Of a stretch of DNA of 26,944 bases, positions 1-8,315 are shown in pieces. The stretch is taken from positions 1 through 26,944 of the forward strand of contig CAISIP010000368.1 in NCBI GenBank assembly GCA_903885415.1. Reading direction: 5' to 3'. Both the position numbers and the translations under genes were made by a program. Position 1 is the first letter of the stretch. Every line of letters starts with the position of its first letter. The stretch is from an uncultured beta proteobacterium. Lineage in GTDB: Bacteria; Pseudomonadota; Gammaproteobacteria; Burkholderiales; Burkholderiaceae_C. A model generated the notes under the pieces. The model saw only the letters and a list, made by a program, of their open reading frames with translations. It was not told where the DNA came from and searched no databases.

Positions 1-832
1 ACAACAGGTCGCCGTCATCGAGGGTCTTGTCATTTTGGTCGTCGTCGGTGGCAAGCCCCAGGGCCCGTGCCTTGACGCGCATGTTGATGTCCTTGGACAC
101 CAGCACGACCTCCCGGTTACCGGCAGCGCCGTCCTTGGTGCTTGCATGGTGTTGCCTCAAGGCCTCCACGACGCCCAGGATCTGGTTGTCGGCTTTCCCC
201 TGGGGCAGGCTCATTGGCAGGGAATAACCCAGCGCCTTGGTCTGGAAGAACAGCTTTCCCTTGGCGTCCCGGTGTCCGGTGGCATCCAGCCGCAGGCCGT
301 TGCCTATGTCGTCGCCGCTGGCCGCGGCCAGCGCGTCGAGCGACCGGCTGGTCTGGCGCGCGTTGCGGGCGACTTCGGTCATGCCCTTCTTGTGGGCGTC
401 GAGTTCTTCCAGCACCACCATCGGCAGGAATATGTCGTGCTCTTCAAACCGGAACAGGCAGGTCGGGTCGTGCAGCAGCACATTGGTGTCCAGAACGAAC
501 AGCTTCGCCGGGCCGGCCGTGCGGCGCTTCTTGGTTTTGGCGAGAGCCGCAGTCGGCAATTCAGGCGCGCCCCCGGACCCCAGCGGCACTGCGACCGCGG
601 CAAGCACCGGCAGCGCCGGGATCGGCGCCCTGGCACTGGCGGGTGTATCGACGGCGCGCAGCGCTGCCGCTCTGGCGCCCGACACCCGCGGGCGCGCGGC
701 CTGGGCCGGCTGCGCCTCGGACTGCCCGGTGGCGTGCGTCTCAGCCGGCTTGGTGGCGCTCTTGGGCGACGCGACGTAGGCGTCGTGGGCCAGGAGCGCG
801 GCGCGCTTGGCAGGTGCGGGTGGCAAGGGCAT
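1..832 (-). CDS. PIN domain-PhoH family protein (partial, C-terminus outside window)
   Basis: The gene runs off the left edge; 277 residues are visible from the ATG at 832. About the first 110 residues are Ala/Pro-rich and probably disordered. A PIN nuclease domain follows, starting with KLFVLDTNVLLHD, whose Asp is the first acidic active-site residue, then FLPMVVLEELD and, further on, REVVLVSKDINMRVKARA. The last visible residues, DKTLDDGDLL, are typical of the linker before the PhoH ATPase domain, which must lie outside the window. PIN-PhoH proteins are thought to couple RNA cleavage to an ATP-driven helicase-like activity (family knowledge). No strong ribosome site precedes the ATG, but no better start is seen. 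The bcp terminator lies directly upstream, so the gene probably has its own promoter in 833-912. The family call is firm; the RNA substrate is unknown. Confidence 0.9.
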   Translation of the reverse strand, partial: MPLPPAPAKRAALLAHDAYVASPKSATKPAETHATGQSEAQPAQAARPRVSGARAAALRAVDTPASARAPIPALPVLAAVAVPLGSGGAPELPTAALAKTKKRRTAGPAKLFVLDTNVLLHDPTCLFRFEEHDIFLPMVVLEELDAHKKGMTEVARNARQTSRSLDALAAASGDDIGNGLRLDATGHRDAKGKLFFQTKALGYSLPMSLPQGKADNQILGVVEALRQHHASTKDGAAGNREVVLVSKDINMRVKARALGLATDDDQNDKTLDDGDLL

Positions 833-912
833 GGTCCGATGTGCTCGCTGTTGGGTCGTGGGATGGGGGGCGTGGTGCGGCGGGCTGGGGCCCGCTCACG
901 CCCTCAAAATGA

Positions 913-941
913 AAAAGCCGCCTAGGAGAGAGGCGGCTTTT
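913..941 (-). terminator. Rho-independent terminator after bcp
   Basis: A perfect 11-bp inverted repeat, AAAAGCCGCCT (913-923) and AGGCGGCTTTT (931-941), is separated by a 7-base loop. On the minus strand the stem is followed by five T residues (916-912). It lies about 90 bases downstream of the bcp stop and upstream of the PIN-PhoH gene, so it most likely ends the bcp transcript. The A-tract on the other side means it could work in both directions. Confidence 0.85.
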
Positions 942-1031
942 GCAGGGGGAAATACCGTGGGTCGCGCTGGCATGAAAACCATTATGCACGAGCACCGTGA
1001 CGCTGCGCGCGCGGGCCCGGCACTACCGTGT

Positions 1032-1508
1032 TCAGCCGGCCTTTTTCAGCGCTTTCACGGACTTGAGTACTTCGTCGACATGCCCCGGAACTTTCAGGCC
1101 GCGCCATTCTTCTTTGAGCAGGCCGTCGGCGCCCACCAAGAAGGTGCTGCGTTCGATCCCCTTGACCTTCTTGCCGTACATGATCTTGTTTTTGACCACG
1201 CCGAACATATGGCACATCTTTTCCTCGGTGTCGGCGATCAGTTCGAACGGCAATTCGAGCTTGAGCTTGAATTCGTCGTGCGACTTCATGTTGTCGCGCG
1301 AAACGCCAAAAACATGCGCCCCCGCCTTGACAAAATCCTTGTACTTGTCGCGGAACTGCATCGCCTCGGTGGTGCAACCGGGCGTGTTGTCCTTGGGATA
1401 GAAATACAGCACCATGGTCTTTCCCTGATGCGATAGATTGGATACCTTTACGCCGCTGGTGGCGTTGGCTTCGAATTCTGGCAGAGGTTTGTTGACAACG
1501 ATAGCCAT
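1032..1508 (-). CDS. bcp: BCP-type peroxiredoxin (thioredoxin-dependent thiol peroxidase)
   Basis: A 158-residue protein of normal length for the BCP/PrxQ family, which reduces hydrogen peroxide and organic hydroperoxides in the cytoplasm. The peroxidatic cysteine is Cys45 in YPKDNTPGCTTEA. In E. coli BCP the resolving cysteine is Cys50; here that position is Met50, so the protein looks like a 1-Cys form or uses another cysteine, such as the one in EEKMCHMFG. I chose the ATG at 1508 (MAIVVNKPLPEF) because it aligns with the family start. The frame stays open to 1595, but those extra 29 residues do not resemble the family. The gene lies downstream of the Mth938-like gene on the same strand, 117 bases away, and is followed by a clear terminator. 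Confidence 0.93.
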   Translation of the reverse strand: MAIVVNKPLPEFEANATSGVKVSNLSHQGKTMVLYFYPKDNTPGCTTEAMQFRDKYKDFVKAGAHVFGVSRDNMKSHDEFKLKLELPFELIADTEEKMCHMFGVVKNKIMYGKKVKGIERSTFLVGADGLLKEEWRGLKVPGHVDEVLKSVKALKKAG

Positions 1509-1625
1509 AGGTTGCTTGAGTCTCGTGTTCAGGATGAGCCGGAGCTTGGATGAAGAAGTGAAGCCTGCGATGCAGCTGATCCACCCCGACCGCAACAGGG
1601 GATTTTAACCTGAAACTGGTCGAGG

Positions 1626-2012
1626 TCAGGCAGCGCCGGACGCGCTGTCGATCAGCAGCGCGAGCACGACGCGTCGCCCTTCGGCCGACAGTATGTTGTA
1701 GGTACGGCAGGCCGCCGGCGTATCCATGGTCTCGACTCCGATGCCCTGCGCCATCAAGGCAGCTAGCCAGGCCGGCTGCGGAAACCGGATCCGGTCGCCG
1801 CTGCCAAACAGCACCAGCTCGGCACCGGGCTCGGCGAGGCTGGCAAAGTGTTCGGCCCCGAGTTCGGCAAAGCTGGCGCAATGCCAGGGTCGACGATCGC
1901 CGCCAGAACCGATCACCACGCTGGCTGCAATCCGCTCTCCATCGACGGCGATCCAGCCCGGCCCGTAGCTGGAAATCGCGGGGAGCTCGGATTTGTCGGG
2001 CTGGAGTTTCAT
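1626..2012 (-). CDS. Mth938-like domain protein (DUF498/NDUFAF3 family)
   Basis: A 128-residue protein with no signal peptide or membrane segment. It opens with MKLQPDKSELPAI and holds the family features: a central ELVLFGSGDRIRFP strand-turn and a C-terminal IGVETMDTPAACRTYNIL stretch. The family has a small alpha/beta fold; its mitochondrial member NDUFAF3 helps assemble respiratory complex I. The bacterial role is unsettled, so I give no gene symbol. It is divergent from alaA across a 123-base spacer and is probably transcribed from it. The family call is good; the function is inferred by homology only. Confidence 0.8.
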   Translation of the reverse strand: MKLQPDKSELPAISSYGPGWIAVDGERIAASVVIGSGGDRRPWHCASFAELGAEHFASLAEPGAELVLFGSGDRIRFPQPAWLAALMAQGIGVETMDTPAACRTYNILSAEGRRVVLALLIDSASGAA

Positions 2013-2040
2013 CGGTCTGGGCCTTAGGCCATGGCGTGCG

Positions 2041-2050
2041 AATTATAATT
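2041..2050. promoter_or_regulatory. Symmetric AT-rich element in a divergent promoter region
   Basis: AATTATAATT is a perfect 10-bp palindrome and the only AT-only stretch in the spacer between the Mth938-like gene and alaA. It gives a TATAAT hexamer on both strands (2044-2049 on plus, 2047-2042 on minus), so one element could serve as the -10 box in both directions. No good -35 hexamer is visible at standard spacing on either side. The promoter role is therefore an inference. Confidence 0.4.
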
Positions 2051-2135
2051 TGGCGCTGGGTTCGTGGCCTCGCCCGGTTGGGCAAGGTGCTCGCTGCGCC
2101 GGCGCGGCACACGGTTCTTCAAGCATCGGGAAGCC

Positions 2136-3404
2136 ATGAAAACGATTCGCAAGTCCGCCAAGCTCGACAACGTCTGCTACGACATACGCGGCCCCATCCT
2201 TGACTGCGCCCAGCGCATGGAGGAAGAAGGGCACAAGATCATCAAGCTCAACATCGGCAATCTGGCGGTTTTTGGTTTCGATTCGCCCGAAGAAATACAG
2301 CAGGACATGATCCGCAACCTGCCCAACTCGGCGGGTTACTCCGATAGCAAAGGCATATTTGCGGCGCGCAAGGCGGTGATGCACTACACCCAGCAGCAGG
2401 GCGTCAAGGGCGTCGTTCTTGACGACATCTACCTCGGCAACGGCGCGTCCGAACTCATCGTGATGGCCAGCAATGCGATGCTCAACGACGGCGACGAGAT
2501 GCTGGTCCCCTCGCCCGACTACCCGCTGTGGACTGCTGCGGTGGTGCTGTCCGGCGGCTGTCCGGTGCACTATCTCTGCGAGGAAGCCAATGGCTGGATG
2601 CCCGACCTCGACGACATTCGGGCACGACTGACAGCGCGCACCAAGGGAATCGTCGTCATCAACCCGAACAACCCGACCGGCGCGCTCTATTCGGACGAAT
2701 TGTTGCTGGGCATCGTCGACATCGCGCGTGAGCACGGTCTGGTCATATTTGCGGACGAGGTCTACGACAAGGTGCTGTACGACGGCGTCTCGCACACCGC
2801 CATCGCTTCGCTGAGCGACGATGTGCTGACGCTGACCTTCAACAGCCTGAGCAAGAGCTACCGCTCCTGCGGCTACCGCTCGGGCTGGATGGTGGTGTCG
2901 GGCGACAAGAAGCCGGCGCGCGACTATATCGAAGGCCTGAACATGATGTCCAACCTGCGCCTGTGCCCGAATGTGCCGGGCCAATGGGCGATCCAGACGG
3001 CGCTGGGCGGCTACCAAAGCATCAACGATCTGGTCGGCGAGGGCGGAAGGCTGCGCCGCCAGCGCGACTTGGCGCATGCGCTGATCACCGCGATACCAGG
3101 CGTCAGCTGCGTCAAGCCGCAGGCTGCGCTGTACATGTTTCCACGACTCGACCCGCAGGTCTATCCGATCGAGGACGACCAGCAGTTCGTCCTTGAACTG
3201 TTGCAGGAAACCAAGGTGATGCTGGTGCAGGGCAGCGGATTCAACTGGTCGCAACCGGACCATTTCCGCATCGTCTTCCTGCCGCACGAAGACGACTTGC
3301 GCGAGGCGATCGGGCGCATTGCGAAGTTCCTTGCGCAGTACCGCAACCGGGTCGGCGGCAAGCGGCCGCAATCGGCTATCAAGCTGGCTTCGGCGCGGGC
3401 CTGA
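2136..3404 (+). CDS. alaA: Glutamate-pyruvate aminotransferase, AlaA type
   Basis: A 422-residue PLP aminotransferase (fold type I) that matches E. coli AlaA along its whole length: KLDNVCYDIRGP near the N-terminus, SPDYPLWTAAV, INPNNPTGALYS, FADEVYDKVLYD, and the PLP lysine Lys240 in SLSKSYR. AlaA makes alanine from pyruvate and glutamate. The ATG at 2136 is chosen because MKTIRKSAKLDNVC aligns with the family and follows a GGGAAG ribosome site. The frame extends to 2064, but that stretch is unlike the family. The E. coli motif GNPAPFGF reads GNLAVFGF here. It is the first gene of a same-strand run with hom 40 bases downstream, which suits a biosynthetic amino-acid operon. Confidence 0.92.
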   Translation: MKTIRKSAKLDNVCYDIRGPILDCAQRMEEEGHKIIKLNIGNLAVFGFDSPEEIQQDMIRNLPNSAGYSDSKGIFAARKAVMHYTQQQGVKGVVLDDIYLGNGASELIVMASNAMLNDGDEMLVPSPDYPLWTAAVVLSGGCPVHYLCEEANGWMPDLDDIRARLTARTKGIVVINPNNPTGALYSDELLLGIVDIAREHGLVIFADEVYDKVLYDGVSHTAIASLSDDVLTLTFNSLSKSYRSCGYRSGWMVVSGDKKPARDYIEGLNMMSNLRLCPNVPGQWAIQTALGGYQSINDLVGEGGRLRRQRDLAHALITAIPGVSCVKPQAALYMFPRLDPQVYPIEDDQQFVLELLQETKVMLVQGSGFNWSQPDHFRIVFLPHEDDLREAIGRIAKFLAQYRNRVGGKRPQSAIKLASARA

Positions 3405-3444
3405 TCGACAGCGACCGCATCATCCGCCAACCGGAATATTCACC

Positions 3445-4797
3445 ATGAATGCTATTCAAGTGGGGCTGCTGGGCATGGGGACCGTCGGCAGTGGCACCTT
3501 CGCCGTGCTGCGGCGCAACCAGGCCGAGATCATGCGCCGCGCGGGACGCGGCATTGCCATCACCATGGTCGCCGACCTCGACACCGTGCGGGCACAGGCG
3601 CTCGCGGGCGACGGCGTGCAGGTGGTCGCCGACGCGCGCGCGGTGATCGCCAATCCGCAGATCGACATCGTCGTTGAACTGATCGGCGGCTATGGCATCG
3701 CGCGCCAGTTGGTGATGGAGGCCATCGCCGCTGGCAAACACGTGGTGACCGCGAATAAAGCGCTGCTCGCGGTGCATGGGACCGAAATATTCGCCGCCGC
3801 GCACGCCCGGGGCGTGATGGTCGCTTTTGAGGCTGCGGTCGCCGGCGGCATACCGATCATCAAGGCGCTGCGTGAGGGCCTGAGCGCCAACAGCATCCAG
3901 TGGATAGCCGGAATCATCAACGGTACTACCAACTTCATCCTGAGCGAAATGCGCGACAAGGGCCTGGACTTTGCGGTCGCGCTCAAAGAAGCGCAGCGCC
4001 TGGGCTATGCCGAGGCCGACCCGACTTTCGATATCCAGGGCGTCGACGCGGCGCATAAGGCGACCATCATGTCGGCGATCGCCTTTGGCATACCGGTTCA
4101 GTTCGACAAGGCCTATGTAGAGGGAATCGCCGCGCTGAGCGCGCAGGACATACGCTACGCCGAGCAGCTCGGTTACCGCATCAAGCTGTTGGGCATCACC
4201 AAGCGCAGCTTCGACGCGCAGACCGGCGTGGTGCGCGGTATCGAACTGCGCGTGCACCCCAGCCTGGTCCCGATGAAGCGCCTGATCGCCAGCGTAGAAG
4301 GCGCGATGAACGCGGTGATGGTGCACGGTGACGCCGTCGGCACCACCCTGTACTACGGCAAGGGTGCTGGCAGCGAACCCACCGCCAGCGCAGTGATCGC
4401 CGACCTGGTCGACGTGACCCGGCTGCACACGGCCGACGCTGCGCAGCGTGTTCCGCATCTGGCGTTCCATCCGGACGCGATGAGCGATCTGCGCGTGCTG
4501 CCGATGGGCGAGGTGGTCACCAGTTATTACCTGCGTCTGCGGGTCGCCGACCAGGCCGGCGTGCTTGCGCGAGTGACCGGCATCCTGGCCGACGCAGGCA
4601 TCAGTATCGATGCGGTGCTGCAGCGCGAGGCCGACGAGGTGGGTTTCGCCGGCGAAGGCCAGATTGCGCAGACCGACCTGATCATTCTGACGCACGATAC
4701 GCGCGAGGCGACGATGGACGCTGCGATCGCGCAGATGCAGGCGCTGCCCAGCGTGCTGCAGGCGATCACCCGTATCCGCAAGGAGGAGCTGGCCTGA
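3445..4797 (+). CDS. hom: Homoserine dehydrogenase with C-terminal ACT domain
   Basis: A 450-residue NAD(P)-dependent enzyme that reduces aspartate semialdehyde to homoserine, the branch point to threonine and methionine. It has the N-terminal nucleotide-binding loop (GLLGMGTVGSG), the ANKALLA segment, IAGIINGTTNFIL, the family signature around GYAEADPTFDIQGVDAAHKA, and AGSEPTASAVIADLVD. A C-terminal ACT domain starts near YYLRLRVADQAGVLARV and normally gives feedback control by threonine. The start at 3445 (MNAIQVGLLGMG) is set by the Rossmann strand; there is a GGAA eight bases upstream. Its stop overlaps the thrC start as TGATG, and its last codons carry the thrC ribosome site, so the two are very likely translationally coupled. 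Confidence 0.95.
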   Translation: MNAIQVGLLGMGTVGSGTFAVLRRNQAEIMRRAGRGIAITMVADLDTVRAQALAGDGVQVVADARAVIANPQIDIVVELIGGYGIARQLVMEAIAAGKHVVTANKALLAVHGTEIFAAAHARGVMVAFEAAVAGGIPIIKALREGLSANSIQWIAGIINGTTNFILSEMRDKGLDFAVALKEAQRLGYAEADPTFDIQGVDAAHKATIMSAIAFGIPVQFDKAYVEGIAALSAQDIRYAEQLGYRIKLLGITKRSFDAQTGVVRGIELRVHPSLVPMKRLIASVEGAMNAVMVHGDAVGTTLYYGKGAGSEPTASAVIADLVDVTRLHTADAAQRVPHLAFHPDAMSDLRVLPMGEVVTSYYLRLRVADQAGVLARVTGILADAGISIDAVLQREADEVGFAGEGQIAQTDLIILTHDTREATMDAAIAQMQALPSVLQAITRIRKEELA

Positions 4798-6248
4798 TGC
4801 GCTATGTGTCGACCCGCGGCTACGATGCGAAGCAGGGCTTTTGTGACATCCTGCTCGAGGGCCTTGCGCCCGACGGTGGGCTGTACCTGCCGGCCTTCTA
4901 TCCGCAGGTAGACGATGCGATGCTCACCCGCTGGCGTTCGCTGTCCTACGCCGAACTGGCCTTCGAGGTGCTGTCGCTGTACATCGACGATATCGCGGCG
5001 CAGGATCTCCGGGCGATCTGCGCAAAAACCTACACCGAAGCCGTTTTCGGTACGAAAGCCATCGTTCCGCTGCGACGTTTGCACGACAAGGCCGATGCGG
5101 CCCCGCTGTATCTGCAGGCGCTGTCCAACGGGCCCACGCTGGCCTTCAAGGACATGGCGATGCAGTTGCTCGGCAACCTGTTTGAGTACGAACTCGCGCG
5201 GCGCGGCGAGACACTCAACATCCTGGGCGCGACCAGCGGCGACACCGGCAGCGCGGCCGAGTACGCGATGCGCGGCAAACGCGGCGTGGCAGTATTCATG
5301 ACCAGTCCGCATGGCCGGATGAGCCCGTTTCAGCAGGCGCAGATGTTCAGCCTGATGGACGACAACATCCACAACATCGCCATCGAAGGCGTATTTGACG
5401 ATTGCCAGGATATCGTGAAGGCGGTATCGGGCGACCTGGTATTCAAGCGCCGCTACCGGATTGGAACCGTCAATTCGATCAACTGGGCGCGGCTTGCGGC
5501 GCAGGTGGTCTACTATTTTGCAGGCTATTTCCAGGCCACCGGGCATAACAGCGAAAAAGTCAGCTTCAGCGTTCCGTCGGGAAATTTCGGCAACGTCTGC
5601 GCCGGCCATGTGGCCCGCATGATGGGGCTGCCGATCGACACGCTGATCGTCGCAACGAATGAAAACGACGTACTCGACGAGTTTTTCCGCACCGGAATGT
5701 ACCGGGTGCGCAGCAGTGCCGACACCCGCGAAACATCCAGCCCGTCGATGGACATTTCCAAGGCCTCCAATTTTGAACGCTTCGTGTTCGATCTGCTGGG
5801 GCGCGACGCTAGTCGCACGCGTGAGCTGTTCGAGCGCCAACTAAAGCAGCCGGGATTCTTTGACCTCAGCGCGGACCCGCTGTTTGCGCAGGCCGCGCGC
5901 AGCTTCGGTTTTGCCAGTGGCCGAAGCGCCCACCGCGACCGCATCGCCACCATCCGGGACGCCGACGCGCGCTTTGGCGTCGTGATCGATACCCATACCG
6001 CAGACGGACTCAAGGTCGCGCGTGAACACCAGCGCGCGGACACGCCGATGGTGGTCCTGGAGACCGCATTGCCGATCAAGTTTTCGCAGGCCATCGTCGA
6101 GGCGCTTGGCCATGAGCCACCGCGACCGGCCGGCTTCGAAGGCATCGAGTCGCTGCCCAAGCGCGTCACGATCCTGCCGGCGCAAGCACAGGCGGTCAAG
6201 GATTACCTGGCCTCGCACTGCGCTGCGATCGCGCTGCCCGTCGGCTGA
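4797..6248 (+). CDS. thrC: Threonine synthase
   Basis: A 483-residue PLP enzyme (fold type II) that converts O-phosphohomoserine to threonine and phosphate. It begins MRYVSTRGYD, the usual start of bacterial ThrC. The PLP lysine is Lys118 in GPTLAFKDMAMQ, and the phosphate/PLP loop is GATSGDTGSAAEYA. Further matches are SPHGRMSPFQQAQM, NSINWARLAAQVVYY, and PSGNFGNVCAGH. Its length suits the longer proteobacterial form. The ribosome site AAGGAGGAG (4780-4788) lies within the end of hom, eight bases before the ATG, which shares a base with the hom stop. No thrB (homoserine kinase) is present in the window, so that pathway step must be encoded elsewhere. Confidence 0.96.
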   Translation: MRYVSTRGYDAKQGFCDILLEGLAPDGGLYLPAFYPQVDDAMLTRWRSLSYAELAFEVLSLYIDDIAAQDLRAICAKTYTEAVFGTKAIVPLRRLHDKADAAPLYLQALSNGPTLAFKDMAMQLLGNLFEYELARRGETLNILGATSGDTGSAAEYAMRGKRGVAVFMTSPHGRMSPFQQAQMFSLMDDNIHNIAIEGVFDDCQDIVKAVSGDLVFKRRYRIGTVNSINWARLAAQVVYYFAGYFQATGHNSEKVSFSVPSGNFGNVCAGHVARMMGLPIDTLIVATNENDVLDEFFRTGMYRVRSSADTRETSSPSMDISKASNFERFVFDLLGRDASRTRELFERQLKQPGFFDLSADPLFAQAARSFGFASGRSAHRDRIATIRDADARFGVVIDTHTADGLKVAREHQRADTPMVVLETALPIKFSQAIVEALGHEPPRPAGFEGIESLPKRVTILPAQAQAVKDYLASHCAAIALPVG

Positions 6249-6254
6249 TCGCGC

Positions 6255-7517
6255 ATGCACGCAGTCCGACCCGCGCTCAAGTCGCTAGACGACGCCTTGG
6301 CCGAGCTGCTCGCGGCGGCCCAGCCGCTCGAGGGTGCCGAGACGGTTTCCACCTTCGACGCCGACGCCCGGGTCTTGGCCAGCGATATCGTCTCTGCGCT
6401 GCAGGTGCCCGCGCACGACAACAGCTCGATGGACGGCTACGCGCTGCGCTGTGCCGACCTGGTCGGGTTGCAGGCGAGGCTGAGGGTTACACAGCGCATC
6501 GCGGCGGGCTCCAGCGGCTCGGCGTTGCAGCCGGGCTGCGCTGCGCGCATCTTCACCGGAGCGCCGATTCCGCCCGGCGCCGACGCGGTTGTGATGCAGG
6601 AGGATTGCGAACTGCAGTCGCAGCCGGATACGGCCACAGATGCCGGGCAGGTAGACCCACTGCTGCGCGTTTTGCAAGTGCCGCAGCCGGGGCAGTGGAT
6701 ACGACGCGCCGGCGAGGACGTGACGCGCGGCTCGGTGGTGCTGCAGCGCGGCAGGCGGCTGGGGCCAGCCGAACTGGGGCTCGCAGCGAGCATCGGCATG
6801 GATCGGCTGCAGGTCAGTCGTCGGCCGCGGGTGGCGCTGTTTTCGACCGGTGACGAGCTGGTGATGCCGGGTCAGGTGGCACCCGAAGCCATGCAGCCGG
6901 GCTCCATCTACAACTCCAACCGTTTCTTTCTGCGTGCCATGCTGCAGCGCCTGGGCTGCAGCGTCAGCGATCTGGGCATTGTCCCTGACCAGCGCGCCGC
7001 AACCGTGCAGGCGATGCGTGAGGCCGCGCGCGACAACGATCTGGTGCTGACCAGCGGCGGCGTGTCGGTCGGCGAGGAGGACCATGTGAAGCCTGCGGTG
7101 TCGGAGCTCGGGCGGCTGGACCTGTGGCAGATCGCGATCAAGCCGGGGAAACCATTTGCCTATGGCCGCATCGGTCAGGCGCACTTCATCGGACTTCCGG
7201 GCAATCCGGTCTCGAGCTTCGTGACTTTTTTGCTGCTGGTGCGGCCCTTCCTGCTGCGGTTACAGGGCGTCGACGACCCGCAGCCGCAGCCGGTGGTCCT
7301 GCGGGCCGACTTCAGCTGGCTACGGCCGGATCGAAGGCGCGAGTTCCTACGGGTTCGGCGCAACGGCGCGGGCGGCCTGGATTTGTTCGCTAACCAGAGC
7401 TCGGGGGTACTGACGTCGGCGGTTTGGGGAGACGGGCTGGTCGACAACGCGCCGGGGGCTTGTATCGCCCAGGGCGATCCGGTGCGCTTCTTGTCCTTTT
7501 CCTCGCTGCTGGGCTGA
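6255..7517 (+). CDS. moeA: Molybdopterin molybdenumtransferase MoeA
   Basis: A 420-residue enzyme that inserts molybdate into adenylylated molybdopterin to make molybdenum cofactor. Visible family motifs are DNSSMDGYA (residues 55-63), FTGAPIPPGADAVVMQED, STGDELV around 197-203, TSGGVSVGEEDHVK around 266-279 and the IKPGKPFAYGRIG...GLPGNPVS stretch around 295-320. The length matches E. coli MoeA. It starts six bases after the thrC stop without a strong ribosome site, so translation may depend on coupling to thrC. moaD follows six bases later. The grouping with threonine genes is by position; no direct metabolic link is known. Confidence 0.95.
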   Translation: MHAVRPALKSLDDALAELLAAAQPLEGAETVSTFDADARVLASDIVSALQVPAHDNSSMDGYALRCADLVGLQARLRVTQRIAAGSSGSALQPGCAARIFTGAPIPPGADAVVMQEDCELQSQPDTATDAGQVDPLLRVLQVPQPGQWIRRAGEDVTRGSVVLQRGRRLGPAELGLAASIGMDRLQVSRRPRVALFSTGDELVMPGQVAPEAMQPGSIYNSNRFFLRAMLQRLGCSVSDLGIVPDQRAATVQAMREAARDNDLVLTSGGVSVGEEDHVKPAVSELGRLDLWQIAIKPGKPFAYGRIGQAHFIGLPGNPVSSFVTFLLLVRPFLLRLQGVDDPQPQPVVLRADFSWLRPDRRREFLRVRRNGAGGLDLFANQSSGVLTSAVWGDGLVDNAPGACIAQGDPVRFLSFSSLLG

Positions 7518-7523
7518 GGGGCG

Positions 7524-7775
7524 ATGGACCTCACGATTCTCTATTTTGCGTCGGTGCGCGAGGCCATGGGGCGCTCCAGCGAGTCGCTGCAGTCGGACGC
7601 CGCCACGCTGGGCCAATTGCGCGACGCGCTGATCGCGCGTGGAGCGCCCTACGATGTGGCGCTGGCGCGGGGCAAGAGCGTGCGCATGGCGCTCGACCAG
7701 GTGATGCGCGACGAGGCGTCGCCGCTGGAGCACGGCAGCGAGGTCGCATTCTTCCCTCCGGTCACCGGTGGCTGA
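7524..7775 (+). CDS. moaD: Molybdopterin synthase sulfur-carrier subunit MoaD
   Basis: An 83-residue ubiquitin-fold protein. It begins MDLTILYFASVREA, typical for MoaD, and ends FFPPVTGG. The C-terminal Gly-Gly is the residue pair that becomes a thiocarboxylate and donates sulfur to precursor Z within the MoaD-MoaE complex. A GAGGGGCG ribosome site precedes the ATG, and the gene starts six bases after moeA. Family, length and tail all agree. Confidence 0.95.
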   Translation: MDLTILYFASVREAMGRSSESLQSDAATLGQLRDALIARGAPYDVALARGKSVRMALDQVMRDEASPLEHGSEVAFFPPVTGG

Positions 7776-7835
7776 GGCCCGCTTGGCTATCCGGCAATGC
7801 ACGGGAACATGCATAGCCGCCACCACAAGCTATCC

Positions 7836-8315
7836 ATGAAATATCCGCGCGTTGCGATCCAGGCCGCCGACTTCAACCTCGCCGACGAGGTGGCCGCATT
7901 GCGCGCGAACGACGCGCGCGTGGGCGCTGTCTGCAGCTTCGTGGGAACCGTACGCGACCGCAACGACGGCGCTTCGGTCGCCACGCTGGAACTCGAGCAT
8001 TACCCGGGCATGACCGAAAAAGCGATCGAGGCGATGATCGACGCCGCGCAGCAGCGTTTCGACATCTTTGGCGCCAGGGTGATCCACCGGGTCGGGCTGC
8101 TGCAGCCGCTCGAGCAGATCGTCCTGGTCGCCGTCACGTCGGCGCATCGCGGCACAAGCTTTCAGGCCTGCGAATTCCTGATGGACTACCTCAAGACCCA
8201 GGCGCCGTTCTGGAAGAGGGAGCTGACCCCACAAGGGTCGCGTTGGGTCGACGCACGTGTGAGCGACGACGCCGCGCTTGCGCGATGGGGAATTGCCGCG
8301 GGCAACAGCGCATAG
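7836..8315 (+). CDS. moaE: Molybdopterin synthase catalytic subunit MoaE
   Basis: MoaE joins two sulfurs from MoaD thiocarboxylates to precursor Z to form molybdopterin. The 159-residue product contains CSFVGTVRDRNDG, LELEHYPGMTEKAIE, VTSAHRGTSFQACEFLMDYL and KTQAPFWKRE, whose two lysines match the catalytic pair of the family. The start is uncertain. MKYPRVAIQAADF at 7836 fits the family best but has no clear ribosome site. In-frame ATGs at 7797 and 7809 would add 13 or 9 residues, and the latter follows a GGGA. The gene closes the alaA-hom-thrC-moeA-moaD-moaE run and converges on the MetE-like gene 40 bases further on. Confidence 0.93.
   Translation: MKYPRVAIQAADFNLADEVAALRANDARVGAVCSFVGTVRDRNDGASVATLELEHYPGMTEKAIEAMIDAAQQRFDIFGARVIHRVGLLQPLEQIVLVAVTSAHRGTSFQACEFLMDYLKTQAPFWKRELTPQGSRWVDARVSDDAALARWGIAAGNSA

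Noticed and set aside
35..925. A 296-codon plus-strand frame opposite the PIN-PhoH gene
   Set aside because: The minus strand encodes clear PIN-domain motifs; this product is Gly/Arg-rich and meaningless, and it runs into the terminator.
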